Below are positions 33,040 through 41,638 of a stretch of 64,000 nucleotides of DNA, piece after piece; the stretch's first letter is position 1; each line of letters begins with the position of its first letter. Location of the stretch: NCBI GenBank assembly GCA_037384065.1, contig JARROJ010000011.1, forward strand, positions 1 to 64,000, given 5' to 3'. The notes under the pieces are model-generated. The model saw only the letters and a program-made list of their open reading frames with translations. It did no database searches and was not told the origin of the DNA. This DNA comes from JABDPF01 sp037384065 (GTDB lineage: Bacteria > Pseudomonadota > Gammaproteobacteria > Xanthomonadales > SZUA-36). The position numbers and the translations under genes were made by a program.

Positions 33040-33506
33040 CCGTCACCCGGGCATTGCAGCGGGCCAAAACCGCCGCGACCTTCGTCGCGTCCGCCGTCAC
33101 GCCGTTGCAGCATCGCCTCGTGTGCGGCCAGCTGCTCCTCGTTCAACAGGGCGCGGACCTCCGAACGGTGCTGGTCGCGCAGCGCGCACAGTTCCTCGCC
33201 GAAGGCGTTGAAAATTTCGTTGCGCAGCTGTTCGCGGTCCTGGGCCTGGAGTTCGAACAGGTCGAGAACGGCTTTCTGCTGCTCCAGGGACAGTCCAAGG
33301 TTCCGGGCCATGCGCGCCATGCGCTCGGCGCCGCCGCCATGCCGCTGCGCGCTTGCGGGGTTTCCGGCAGCGCTGCCGTCGCAGACGCCGTCGCCCGTGC
33401 CGTCGCAGCTGCCGTTACCCGGGCCGCCCGCGAATGCGGGGGTCGCGCCGAGCAGGCCGGCCGCGGCGAGGATCAGAATCGGTTTCGAAAAACGAGCGTT
33501 CATCAT
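33036..33506 (-). CDS. Spy/CpxP-like periplasmic stress protein
   Basis: 156 residues. Signal peptide with cleavage near AFA-GGPG (residues 24-26). The mature protein has a Gly/Ser/Asp-rich stretch with cysteines, then a helical LTxxQ-type region (LGLSLEQQKAVLDLFELQAQ and RALLNEEQLAAHEAML) typical of Spy/CpxP/CnrP-like periplasmic chaperones or sensors. AAGGAG precedes the tandem ATG ATG start. It is divergent from a histidine kinase/response regulator pair, which may control it as BaeSR/CpxAR control spy. Confidence 0.8.
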   Translation of the reverse strand: MMNARFSKPILILAAAGLLGATPAFAGGPGNGSCDGTGDGVCDGSAAGNPASAQRHGGGAERMARMARNLGLSLEQQKAVLDLFELQAQDREQLRNEIFNAFGEELCALRDQHRSEVRALLNEEQLAAHEAMLQRRDGGRDEGRGGFGPLQCPGDG

Positions 33507-33659
33507 GTGGTCTCCTTGCGGGTTGTCGGCCCGGGCCGTTTCGGGGGTCCCGGCGCCGTTGGGTACAGCCTGCATTCTGGGGTTCAATTTCCAATGAAAT
33601 GTGGCGAAAAAACGAAGTTTGACGCAACCCCTTGAACGGACCGGACGGAACGCGGCAGG

Positions 33660-35126
33660 ATGACGGGCATGAAGACCCTGTTTTCCCGCATCCTGCTGGC
33701 CCAGGTCGTGGCCGTGGTGCTGGCTCTGCTGGTGGTCACCGTGATCACCCGCGCCAGCCTGACGCACGGTTTTCGCACGTTTCTCGAGCGGCAGGAGGCG
33801 ACCGTGCTGCAGAACGTGGTTCCGACCCTGACCGAACTGTACGAGGCGCGTGGCGGTTGGGCCTTCCTGCGCGATAACCCGGCGGCGTGGCAGCGGATCT
33901 GGCGATCCTCGATCGGCCCGGGTGGCGGGCCGCCCCAGAACGCGGGACCGCGCAGCGGCCGGGCCCGAGGGCACGACGGACCGAACGGCGATGGCGCGAC
34001 GGATACCGATCCGCGATTGCGCTGGCTGCGGGCGCCGGATCGGCGCCTGTTGCGCGATCGCCTGTTCCTGCTGGACGCGGAGCGTGCGCGGGTCGCGGGC
34101 GCGCGGGTCGCGGTCGAAGAAGTGCAGGGCGTCGCGCTGGAAGCGTTGGAACTGAACGGCGAGATCGTCGGCTGGATCGGCTTCGAGCCGATGGGCACCG
34201 TGTTGCCGCCGGAAGCGGCCGGTTTTCTCGGCCGGCAGCTGCGCGTCACCGGCCTGGCGCTCGGGCTGGGTTTGCTGGTTGCGGCGGCGCTCGCCTGGTG
34301 GCTGGCGCGCACGGTCAGCCGGCCGGTGCAGCGGCTCGGCCGCACCGTGACCCGTCTGAGCGAAGGCGACTACGCGGCGCGGGCCGGCCACCACGGACGG
34401 GATGAAATCGGTACGCTCGGCGCGCGGGTCGATCGCCTGGCCGCGACCCTGGAGCAGAACCGCACGGCCCGGCGCCGCTGGATCGCCGACATCGCGCACG
34501 AATTGCGCACGCCGGTCGCCGTGCTCAAAGGTGAAATCGAGGCCGTGACCGACGGCGTGCGCAAGGCCGATGGCGCGATGCTGGCCTCGCTGGCCGAGGA
34601 AATCAATCACCTCGCGAGCCTGGTCGACGATCTGCAGGCCCTGGCGCTGGCCGACGCCGGTGCGCTGAACGTGGTCACCGAGCCGCTGCGCCTGGCGGCC
34701 CTGGCCGAGCAGGTGGCGGAGTCGTTCCGCACGCGCCTGGCGGACCGGGGGATTGCGCTTGAACTGCGGTTGGCGGGCGATGTCGCCGTGAATGCCGATC
34801 CGCAGCGCCTGCGGCAATTGCTGCACAACCTGCTCGAAAACAGCGTGCGCTACGTCGAGGACGACGGGCGCGTGCGGTTGACGCTGAGTGGCGGGAAAGG
34901 GGCGCTGCTGGTGCTCGAGGATTCCGGCCCGGGCGTCGACGATGCGCAGCTGTCCCGGTTGTTCGACCGCTTCTACCGGGTCGAGAGCAGCCGCTCGCGG
35001 GCCACCGGCGGCGCGGGCCTCGGGCTCGCCATCTGCCGCAACATCGTCGAGGCCCACGGCGGTTCCATCGCGGCCGGGCGCAGTGAACTGGGCGGCCTGG
35101 CGCTGCGCATCGAGTTACCCGAATGA
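33660..35126 (+). CDS. Sensor histidine kinase, BaeS-like
   Basis: 488 residues. Membrane segment 1 near 10-30, periplasmic sensor region about 30-190, segment 2 (VTGLALGLGLLVAAALAWWLA), HAMP, HisKA with the phospho-His in ADIAHELRTPVAVLKGE, and HATPase_c with NLLENSVRYVEDDG, EDSGPGV and GAGLGLAIC. Envelope sensing kinase. ATG 33660 chosen; ATG 33669 is equally possible. It is followed 13 bp later by its response regulator and is divergent from the Spy-like gene. Confidence 0.92.
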   Translation: MTGMKTLFSRILLAQVVAVVLALLVVTVITRASLTHGFRTFLERQEATVLQNVVPTLTELYEARGGWAFLRDNPAAWQRIWRSSIGPGGGPPQNAGPRSGRARGHDGPNGDGATDTDPRLRWLRAPDRRLLRDRLFLLDAERARVAGARVAVEEVQGVALEALELNGEIVGWIGFEPMGTVLPPEAAGFLGRQLRVTGLALGLGLLVAAALAWWLARTVSRPVQRLGRTVTRLSEGDYAARAGHHGRDEIGTLGARVDRLAATLEQNRTARRRWIADIAHELRTPVAVLKGEIEAVTDGVRKADGAMLASLAEEINHLASLVDDLQALALADAGALNVVTEPLRLAALAEQVAESFRTRLADRGIALELRLAGDVAVNADPQRLRQLLHNLLENSVRYVEDDGRVRLTLSGGKGALLVLEDSGPGVDDAQLSRLFDRFYRVESSRSRATGGAGLGLAICRNIVEAHGGSIAAGRSELGGLALRIELPE

Positions 35127-35139
35127 CCGGACGGCCGAC

Positions 35140-35814
35140 ATGAGCGAACAGCACATCCTGATCGTCGAGGACGAACCGAAAATCGCCGCGCTGCTGGCGG
35201 ATTACCTGCAGGCGATGGGCGGTTACCGCACGCAGGTGCTGGAACGGGGGGATGTCGTGCTGCAACATGTGCGCGCGGCGCCGCCGGACCTCGTGCTGCT
35301 GGACCTGATGCTGCCCGGGCTCGACGGCATCGAAGTCTGCAAGCAGATTCGCGCCGAAAGCGAAGTGCCGATCATCATGGTCACCGCGCGCGTAGAGGAA
35401 ATCGACCGCCTGCTCGGCCTCGAACTCGGCGCCGACGACTACATCTGCAAGCCGTTCTCGCCGCGCGAGGTGGTGGCGCGGGTCAAGGCGGTGCTGCGGC
35501 GCGCGGGCGGAGCGACGGCGTCAGCGACCGCGTCATTGCGGATCGACGAGGACCAGTTTCTCGCGTTCTGGGCCGGCACGCGGCTCAACCTGACGCCGGT
35601 GGAGTTCGCGTTGCTCAGAACTCTGGCCGCGCATCCCGGTCGCGTCTTTTCGCGCGATCAACTGATGAACGAGATGTATTCCGATTACCGCGTGGTCAGC
35701 GACCGGGCGGTCGACACGCACATCAAGAACCTGCGCAAGAAACTCGCCGAGGCCGGCGACGGCCGCGAGGTGATCGAGTCGGTCTACGGCCTCGGCTACC
35801 GTTACGCGACCTGA
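35140..35814 (+). CDS. OmpR-family response regulator, BaeR-like
   Basis: 224 residues. Receiver domain with acidic pocket (VEDEP) and phospho-acceptor D55 in LVLLDLMLPGLDG, Thr and Lys switch residues in MVTAR and CKPFSPRE, and a winged-helix C-terminal domain ending in VIESVYGLGYRYAT. It would act on DNA when phosphorylated by the kinase encoded just upstream. Start at 35140 puts the receiver fold at residue 5. Confidence 0.94.
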   Translation: MSEQHILIVEDEPKIAALLADYLQAMGGYRTQVLERGDVVLQHVRAAPPDLVLLDLMLPGLDGIEVCKQIRAESEVPIIMVTARVEEIDRLLGLELGADDYICKPFSPREVVARVKAVLRRAGGATASATASLRIDEDQFLAFWAGTRLNLTPVEFALLRTLAAHPGRVFSRDQLMNEMYSDYRVVSDRAVDTHIKNLRKKLAEAGDGREVIESVYGLGYRYAT

Positions 35815-35884
35815 GTCGGATTCCGGCACGCCACCGGGTCGATTGCCGACAGACCGCCAGCGGGTCGCGAGGCATACTGGCGGC

Positions 35885-36193
35885 ATGCTGCAAACGTCGT
35901 ATTCCTGCCTGCCCCTGATCGTCGCCGCCATCGGCCTGGCGCAGGCTGCGGCGGCGGACAGCTACCGCTGCGGCCGGCAGGTGGTCAAGGACGGCGACAG
36001 CGCAGCGCGCCTGCTGCGCCTGTGCGGTGAACCGTACCGGCGGGACAGCGGCAGCGAGACGGTGATGATCGACGGCGCCTGGGGGCCGCAGCGCGTGCAG
36101 CGCTGGTATTACCGCAAGAACCGGCGCAGCCTCGAGTATGTCGTGATGGTGTATCGCGGGCGGGTCGTCGCGATCGACGCCGGGCGGCGTTGA
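35885..36193 (+). CDS. Small exported DUF2845-type protein
   Basis: 102 residues with a signal peptide (MLQTSYSCLPLIVAAIG, cleavage near AAA-DSYRC). The mature part has CGRQVVKDGDS, LRLCGEP and a WYYRKNRRSLEYVVMVYRG-like stretch typical of DUF2845, small periplasmic proteins with two cysteines and unknown function. The M at 35885 is preferred over 35843 because the signal peptide starts there. Confidence 0.75.
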   Translation: MLQTSYSCLPLIVAAIGLAQAAAADSYRCGRQVVKDGDSAARLLRLCGEPYRRDSGSETVMIDGAWGPQRVQRWYYRKNRRSLEYVVMVYRGRVVAIDAGRR

Positions 36194-36205
36194 GCGGGCG
36201 GTGCG

Positions 36206-36793
36206 TCAGTCCGCCGGGCGGTCCCGCCGATCGGCGCCGGCGGGGTCGTACCAGTCCAGCCCGACCGCCGCCAGCACGCGGGACCAGGGAAACAGGGGGC
36301 CCGGGTCGCGCTTGCGGTAAACGCGTCGTTCGGGGTCGTCCGAGGCCGGCACCCGCGCCGTGTCCAGCACCTCATGCCCGCTGATCCAGCCGAGCGACGG
36401 CAGCGTGTCGAGCAGGTTCTGCAGCAGGTCGATCAGGGCGTCGATCTGCGCCTCGGGGTACGGTTCCGTCATCGCCTGATGGCGCGAGTCGAACCAGTCG
36501 GGATAGCGGCCCGGATTGCACAGTTCGATGCCGACGCTGCGCGGGTTGTAGCCGCGCACGTGATGGGCGATACGGTTCAGCGGCACCCACTGGTGCACGC
36601 GGCCGTCGTGCTCGATGTAATAGTGCCCGGCGTTGCCGGTCCCGCTTTCGGGATAGTGGATTCGTTCGCCGTACGCGCGGGCCGTGGCCAGGTCGGGTAA
36701 CTCGGTGCAGTGAATCACCACGCCATCGATTGCCTCCAGCGATCGCGCTTCGAGGCGCGCGCAGTACGGCAGGGGATCAAAGCGCTCAGCCAT
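36206..36793 (-). CDS. N-acetylmuramoyl-L-alanine amidase, AmpD-like
   Basis: 195 residues, amidase_2 fold. Zinc ligands likely the His of DGVVIHCTE, the His of RIAHHVRGYN and a third in GHEVLD; substrate-cleft motif GHYYIEHDGRVHQWV and SVGIELCNPGR. It cleaves muramyl-peptide amide bonds. No signal peptide is visible, so a cytoplasmic recycling role (AmpD type) fits. Start at 36793 lies inside the end of the small lipoprotein gene (8-bp overlap). Confidence 0.85.
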   Translation of the reverse strand: MAERFDPLPYCARLEARSLEAIDGVVIHCTELPDLATARAYGERIHYPESGTGNAGHYYIEHDGRVHQWVPLNRIAHHVRGYNPRSVGIELCNPGRYPDWFDSRHQAMTEPYPEAQIDALIDLLQNLLDTLPSLGWISGHEVLDTARVPASDDPERRVYRKRDPGPLFPWSRVLAAVGLDWYDPAGADRRDRPAD

Positions 36794-37022
36794 CGTCGCG
36801 GGGGCAGGGGCCGGGCGAATCGCCGTGGCCGAGATGAACGAAACTGTCGGCGTTGGAGACGGCCAGCGTTTTGCCGTCGTGGCAGACGAGTTGCTGGCCG
36901 TGACGCCGGTCTTCGACACGGTCGGAAGCGCAGGCGGCGAGCAGTCCGGCGAGCACCACGCCGACCGTGACGGCGCGGATCGAGACGAATGCCGGTCCGG
37001 GCGGGCCGGTCAGCGGCGCCAC
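36786..37022 (-). CDS. Small lipoprotein, function unknown
   Basis: Up to 78 residues from a GTG at 37022 that directly follows the stop of the preceding gene (TGAGTG). A signal segment (VTVGVVLAGLLAACAS) ends in a lipobox with Cys31 or so, so it is probably a lipid-anchored protein. The mature part (about 45 residues) has LVCHDGKTLAVSNADSFVHLGHGD, like a shortened small-lipoprotein repeat also seen in ChpXY-type tails. The exact start is uncertain. Overlap with the amidase gene supports coupling. Confidence 0.6.
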   Translation of the reverse strand: MAPLTGPPGPAFVSIRAVTVGVVLAGLLAACASDRVEDRRHGQQLVCHDGKTLAVSNADSFVHLGHGDSPGPCPRDDG

Positions 37023-38024
37023 TCAGCCCTCCTGCAGCAGCTTGCGCAGGTCGATGATCGCCGCGTTGGCGCGGGCGATGTAGTTGGCCATGATCAGCGA
37101 ATGGTTCGCGAACAGCCCGAACTGGCTGCCGTTCAGCACCATCGGCGCATTCAGCGGCTCCTGCGTCGCCTCCAGTTCACGCACGATCTGGCGGAAACTG
37201 ACCACGGCGTTCTTCTTGCGCAGAACGTCTTCGAAATCGACTTCCATCGCGTGCAGGAAGTGCACCAGGGCCCATGCCGTGCCGCGCGCCTCGTAGAACA
37301 CGTCGTCGACCTGGGTCCAGGGTGTCTTGACCAGCATGACGCCGGGGCTTTCGGTCGATTGCCGCGCCTCGGTTTCACCGGACAGATCGGTATTGAGCCG
37401 GGCCTGGCCGACGCTGGCGGACAGGCGCTGGGAGAGGGATCCGAGCCGTTTCTCGACAATCGCCAGCCAGTCGGTCAGATTGTCCGCCCGCGCATAGAAT
37501 TGCGCGTCGGGGGCGTTGCGCGAGGAAAGCCGGATGACGTAACGCTCCAGCGCTTCCTGCCCCTTGCGGTAGCGTCCCTCGGTGTCGGGCGGAAACCAGC
37601 GCGCGTTATCGTAGTGAAACAGCGGGTCCGCCTCGGACAGGTCGGGGTCCTCGGTGGACTGCGTCTGGGAGCGGCTGAAATCGTTGCGCATCGTGCGCGC
37701 CAGGTCGCGCACCTGCACCAGGACGCCGTATTCCCAGTTGGGCACGTTATCGAGGAAAACCCAGGGCGGAAGGATGTCGTTCGAGAAGTATCCGCCGCGC
37801 TTGGACAGCAGCACGTCGACCGTTTCGATCAAAGTCGCCGTCGTCGTGTAGCCGGTCACGACCTGGTGGCCGTGCTCCTGCGCGTGCAGCGTGGCGCGCG
37901 CGACGGGGTTGAAGCGCGGCGGTTCGTGGTTGAGGAAAAACATCGCCACCAGGGTGGCGACCACCAGCAGGATCGGGATGCCGGCCCACAGCAGGCGGGC
38001 GCGGTCGGACATGTGCATGATCAT
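37023..38024 (-). CDS. DUF2333 family membrane-anchored protein
   Basis: 333 residues. One N-terminal membrane segment (LLWAGIPILLVVATLVAMFFL), then a long soluble part with DVLLSKRGGYFSNDI, PPWVFLDNVPNWEYGVLVQ and the C-terminal AWALVHFLHAMEVDFEDVL. These are the marks of DUF2333, widespread in gammaproteobacteria and without known function. First gene of a tight leftward set with a small lipoprotein and an amidase. Confidence 0.85.
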   Translation of the reverse strand: MIMHMSDRARLLWAGIPILLVVATLVAMFFLNHEPPRFNPVARATLHAQEHGHQVVTGYTTTATLIETVDVLLSKRGGYFSNDILPPWVFLDNVPNWEYGVLVQVRDLARTMRNDFSRSQTQSTEDPDLSEADPLFHYDNARWFPPDTEGRYRKGQEALERYVIRLSSRNAPDAQFYARADNLTDWLAIVEKRLGSLSQRLSASVGQARLNTDLSGETEARQSTESPGVMLVKTPWTQVDDVFYEARGTAWALVHFLHAMEVDFEDVLRKKNAVVSFRQIVRELEATQEPLNAPMVLNGSQFGLFANHSLIMANYIARANAAIIDLRKLLQEG

Positions 38025-38072
38025 TCGCCAAACATACCAGAAGCGGCGCCGCGCCGCCTGTGCCGAAAGTGC

Positions 38073-38765
38073 TCAGGATCCGCCCGCCAGCGGTCGCAGC
38101 GCGTCGTGTACGAAGGCGTAGTAGGCGTCGACCTCCGGGCCGATGACGGCCGCCGAACCCGACGGCAAATCGATCAGCATCGCCTCGAGGCCGTCGAAGG
38201 CCAGCTTGCCGTGGTCGGTCACCGGGGTGTTCGGCATGTAAATGACGGTCAGGGGGCCGGTCTCGGTGTTCAGCACCATGTGGACGCCCCGGCCATCCGG
38301 CGTCGGGCAGACCTTGATCACGCCGATGATGCGCGCCAGCCCGGGCGCGGCGGTCAGCCCGAACCCGGCCAGCATCGCCTGCGCATCCTCCGGTTCGGCC
38401 GTGCCGAGCCGCTCGAGCAGGCCGGGCCCGTCGTGGCGGTAGTGTGCGACCACGTAGTCCTCGACGCTGTCCCAGCTCGGCCGCAACGTCCACGCGAGGC
38501 CCGCCGCGCCGGCGGCGAGCAGCAGGCTGGCGGCCAGCGCGGCCGGCCAATGCCACCGGGTCCGGCGTGGCCGTAGCGCCGCGAGTTCGTCGACGAGCCC
38601 GTCCGGCACCGGCACTTCGACCGCGTCCCGCAGCACGGCCTCGAAGCGGTCCGCGGCGGCCGCGGCGGCCTCGAATTCGGGTCCTGCATGCCGCGCCGCG
38701 CGGAGCTCCGCGTCCTGGCTGGCCGGTTCCGCGCCGAGGCGGCGCCTGAACTCAGTAAGATCCAT
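38073..38765 (-). CDS. DUF3379-like putative anti-sigma factor
   Basis: 230 residues. A single membrane segment near 75-95 (WHWPAALAASLLLAAGAAGLAWTL), an N-terminal cytoplasmic part of about 70 residues, and a periplasmic C-terminal domain (VHMVLNTETGPLTVIYMPNTPV). DUF3379 genes pair with ECF sigma factors; here the start lies inside the end of the sigma gene (14-bp overlap). Likely holds the sigma factor inactive at the membrane until an envelope signal. Confidence 0.75.
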   Translation of the reverse strand: MDLTEFRRRLGAEPASQDAELRAARHAGPEFEAAAAAADRFEAVLRDAVEVPVPDGLVDELAALRPRRTRWHWPAALAASLLLAAGAAGLAWTLRPSWDSVEDYVVAHYRHDGPGLLERLGTAEPEDAQAMLAGFGLTAAPGLARIIGVIKVCPTPDGRGVHMVLNTETGPLTVIYMPNTPVTDHGKLAFDGLEAMLIDLPSGSAAVIGPEVDAYYAFVHDALRPLAGGS

Positions 38766-39282
38766 CGATGTTCCCCGTAATCCCGTCCCGTTGCAGCTTT
38801 GCCTTGAGTTTCTCGCGCGCCCGGAACAACCGTGTCATGACGGCGCTCTGGCCGATCTGGAGCGCCCCTGCGATTTCCGCGCAACTCAGGCCGACCACGA
38901 CCTGCAGCAACAACGGTTCGCGGTAGCGCGGCGGCAATTGCGCGATCGCCTGGCGCAGCAGTTCGCGTTCGGTGCGCCGGTCCGGTTCGGGCTCCCGGGT
39001 CTCCGTCACGGTGACCGCGTCGATATCCACCAGCGGCGGCACCTTGCGTTCGAAGGTGCGGGCGTATTCGCGGCGCAGGATGGTGATCAGCCAGCTGCGC
39101 GCCGCGTCGTCGTCGCGCAGCGCCTCCAACGCCTTCCACGCGCGCAGAAACGTCTCCTGCACCAGGTCGCGGGCCAGGGCCTCGTGGCCACACAGCCACA
39201 CGGCGAACCGATACAGGTCGGCGCCGTGCGCCCGCGCCAGGCGGTCGAAACGCGCTGCGCGTGCGTTGCGCTCTCTACCCAT
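38752..39282 (-). CDS. ECF-type RNA polymerase sigma factor
   Basis: 176 residues. Region 2 has LARAHGADLYRFAVWLCGHEALARDLVQETFLRAWKALE-type sequence (residues 15-55); region 4 has LPPRYREPLLLQVVVGLS and the helix-turn-helix CAEIAGALQIGQSAVMTRLFRARE. Start at 39282, chosen where homology begins; the much longer open frame upstream is not coding. Coupled to the DUF3379 gene. The 288 bp up to the next gene may hold an autoregulated promoter, which I could not pin down. Confidence 0.88.
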   Translation of the reverse strand: MGRERNARAARFDRLARAHGADLYRFAVWLCGHEALARDLVQETFLRAWKALEALRDDDAARSWLITILRREYARTFERKVPPLVDIDAVTVTETREPEPDRRTERELLRQAIAQLPPRYREPLLLQVVVGLSCAEIAGALQIGQSAVMTRLFRAREKLKAKLQRDGITGNIDGSY

Positions 39283-39570
39283 GACCGGTTTTCGTCGCTG
39301 AAACTTGCAAAAATGTTGGCCTCGCTGTGGTGCCGGACGCGGGCGCCGGCACGCCCCGGTTCGACGGGGCAACGGCACCGGCGCACGATAGCCTGCCCCG
39401 CGTGAGCGCTGCAAGCGACGCGCCGCGGTCGATGGCCGGGCCGCGTGACTTATGGCACTTAATCGGCCGGTCAGCAGGACGCACTCTTTCGCTTGATACG
39501 GCGTTGCCAAAAGCTTACGCTTTGCGGTTCGCAAACGAGCTGCCGGGTCCCGCAGCCAGGACAAAACGAA

Positions 39571-40224
39571 ATGAATTTCGAACAAGCCCGATTCAACATG
39601 GTGGAACAGCAGATTCGCCCCTGGGAGGTCCTCGACGGCCGGGTGCTGGAACTGCTGGAAACGATTCAGCGCGAGGATTTCGTCCCGGTCCGCTATCGCA
39701 AGCTGGCGTTCGCCGACATCGACATTCCGCTGGATTGCGGCCAGGTCATGATGCGGCCGAAGATCGAGGCGCGGTTGCTGCAGGCGCTGGATATCCAGCC
39801 GGACGAGACCGTGCTCGAGATCGGCACCGGAAGCGGCTTCGTCACGGCCTGCCTGGCCGCCATGGCGAAGCACGTCGTCAGTGTCGAAATCCACGAGGAA
39901 CTGCACCGCGAGGCCGCCACGAAACTCTCCGACCAGGGCGTTTCCAACGTCGAATTGTTCACCGGCGACGTGATGAGCGGTTGGCAGCCGGAGCAGGCGC
40001 ACGATGTCGTCGTGGTCACCGGCTCGGTCTTCGAGGTCCCGGAAGCCTTCCTCGGCTGGGTCAATCCGGGTGGCCGCATGTTCGTGGTTCGCGGCCGTTC
40101 ACCGGCGATGGAGGCGCTCCTGATGACGCGGCTCAGCGTCAGCGAGTGGACCGTCGAAAGCCTGTTCGAGACCGACCTGCCCGCGCTGGAAGGCGCGGCG
40201 CCGGCGCAGAAATTCACCTTTTAA
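39571..40224 (+). CDS. Protein-L-isoaspartate methyltransferase-like protein
   Basis: 217 residues. PIMT-type SAM methyltransferase: LEIGTGSGFVTACLAAMAKHVVSVEIHEE spans motif I and post-I, and VVVVTGSVFEVPEAFLGWVNPGG follows. PCMT-like genes often sit just upstream of tolC in gammaproteobacteria, as here. Whether it repairs isoaspartyl residues or has another target is not known. ATG at 39571 fits the family N-terminus (MNFEQARFNMVEQQIRPWEV). Confidence 0.85.
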   Translation: MNFEQARFNMVEQQIRPWEVLDGRVLELLETIQREDFVPVRYRKLAFADIDIPLDCGQVMMRPKIEARLLQALDIQPDETVLEIGTGSGFVTACLAAMAKHVVSVEIHEELHREAATKLSDQGVSNVELFTGDVMSGWQPEQAHDVVVVTGSVFEVPEAFLGWVNPGGRMFVVRGRSPAMEALLMTRLSVSEWTVESLFETDLPALEGAAPAQKFTF

Positions 40225-40282
40225 TCAGGCGATCCCGCCACGGCGAGGAACGCATGGCGGAATTACAGACTGGAGTCACCGC

Positions 40283-41638
40283 ATGAAGATCAAATCCACC
40301 GTGTTTGGCCTGGCCCTCGCCGGGCTCGCGCTGTCCCCGGCGGCGCAGGCCGTCGATCTGGTTGGCGTTTACGGCATGGCGCTGGATAACGACCCGCGCC
40401 TGCAGGCGGCCGAGTTCCGTCGCCAGGCGGCCGGCGAATCCAAGTCCATCGCGCGCGCCAACCTGTTGCCGCAGATCGGCGCCGGCGCGCAGTGGAACCG
40501 CGGCGAGTCGAGTTCCGAATTCCAGAGTTTCGACCTGGGCACGAACAAGCTGGACACCGTCAATTACGACGTTTCCCTGCGCCAGAGCCTGTACCGCCAG
40601 GCCAATTACGAGTCGCTCGACATCGCGCGGGGCCAGATTTCCCAGGCCGAGGCCCTGTACGAACTGGCCTTCCAGGACTTCCTCCTGCGGGTTTCCGAGC
40701 GCTACTTCACGGTGCTCACGCTGCTGGACGGCGTGACCTTCGCCGAGGCCGAGGAAAAGGCCTTCCAGCGCCAGTACGAGCAGGCCGAACAGCGCTTCGA
40801 GGTCGGTCTGACCGCGGTGACCGACGTGCATGAAGCCCGCGCGACGTACGACAACGCGCGCGCCCGGGCGATCGTTGCGCGGAACAACCTGGAAGACGCC
40901 AAGGAAGCGTTGCGGGAAGTGACCGGCACGCTGTTCGAGGAATACGACGCCCTGCAGGAGCAGTTGCCCCTCGTCGACCCCGATCCGGCCAACGCCCAGG
41001 AGTGGGTGCAGATGGCGTTACAGAGCAACCCCAACGTGCTGGCGGCCCGCGCCGCCGTCGACATCGCTGATTCCCAGGCCCGCCTGGCCCGTTCCGGCCA
41101 TTTTCCGACCCTCGACCTGGTCGGCAGCGTCGGCCGCTTCGAAAACAACAATTCACGTTACACGGTGCCGGGGGAAGACGGCATCCAGATCTTCGAAGGC
41201 AAGCTGACGTCCGACGACTGGCGGGTCTCGCTGGTGTTCGACGTGCCCCTGTATGAGGGCGGCCGGGTCAGCGCGCAGACGCGGCAGGCCCGCTACCTGC
41301 TCGACGCCACCGGCAGTGATCTGGAAGAGGTCCAGCGCGGTGCGGTGCGCCAGACGGAAACCGCCTATCGCGCGGTGCTGGCCGGCATTCAGGAGGTCGA
41401 GGCGTTCCGCCAGGCCATGATCTCGGCGGAAAGCGCGCTGGAAGCGACCCAGGCCGGTTTCGAGGTGGGCACGCGAACCATCGTCGACGTGCTGATCGCC
41501 GAGCAGCGCAAGTACCAGGCGCAGCGCGACAACTCGATCGCCCGCCATGCGTACATCCTGCGCCACCTGCAGCTGAAGGCGGTGGCCGGCCTGTTGCAGC
41601 CGGAAGACCTGCAGGTCGTCAATCAGCTGCTGCAGTAA
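40283..41638 (+). CDS. tolC: Outer membrane efflux channel TolC
   Basis: 451 residues. Signal peptide (cleavage near AQA-VDLV), then the two structural repeats of TolC, each with long coiled-coil helices; EVGLTAVTDVHEARATYDNARAR in the first and EVGTRTIVDVLIAEQRKYQAQR in the second are the matching motifs. Exports substrates together with inner-membrane pumps. Follows the PIMT-like gene by 58 bp. Its last 20 bp overlap the convergent waaA gene. Confidence 0.93.
   Translation: MKIKSTVFGLALAGLALSPAAQAVDLVGVYGMALDNDPRLQAAEFRRQAAGESKSIARANLLPQIGAGAQWNRGESSSEFQSFDLGTNKLDTVNYDVSLRQSLYRQANYESLDIARGQISQAEALYELAFQDFLLRVSERYFTVLTLLDGVTFAEAEEKAFQRQYEQAEQRFEVGLTAVTDVHEARATYDNARARAIVARNNLEDAKEALREVTGTLFEEYDALQEQLPLVDPDPANAQEWVQMALQSNPNVLAARAAVDIADSQARLARSGHFPTLDLVGSVGRFENNNSRYTVPGEDGIQIFEGKLTSDDWRVSLVFDVPLYEGGRVSAQTRQARYLLDATGSDLEEVQRGAVRQTETAYRAVLAGIQEVEAFRQAMISAESALEATQAGFEVGTRTIVDVLIAEQRKYQAQRDNSIARHAYILRHLQLKAVAGLLQPEDLQVVNQLLQ

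Noticed and set aside
33036..35057. 673-residue frame opposite the histidine kinase
   Set aside because: Only the last 156 residues form a protein (Spy-like) with a signal peptide and ribosome site; the rest is antisense.
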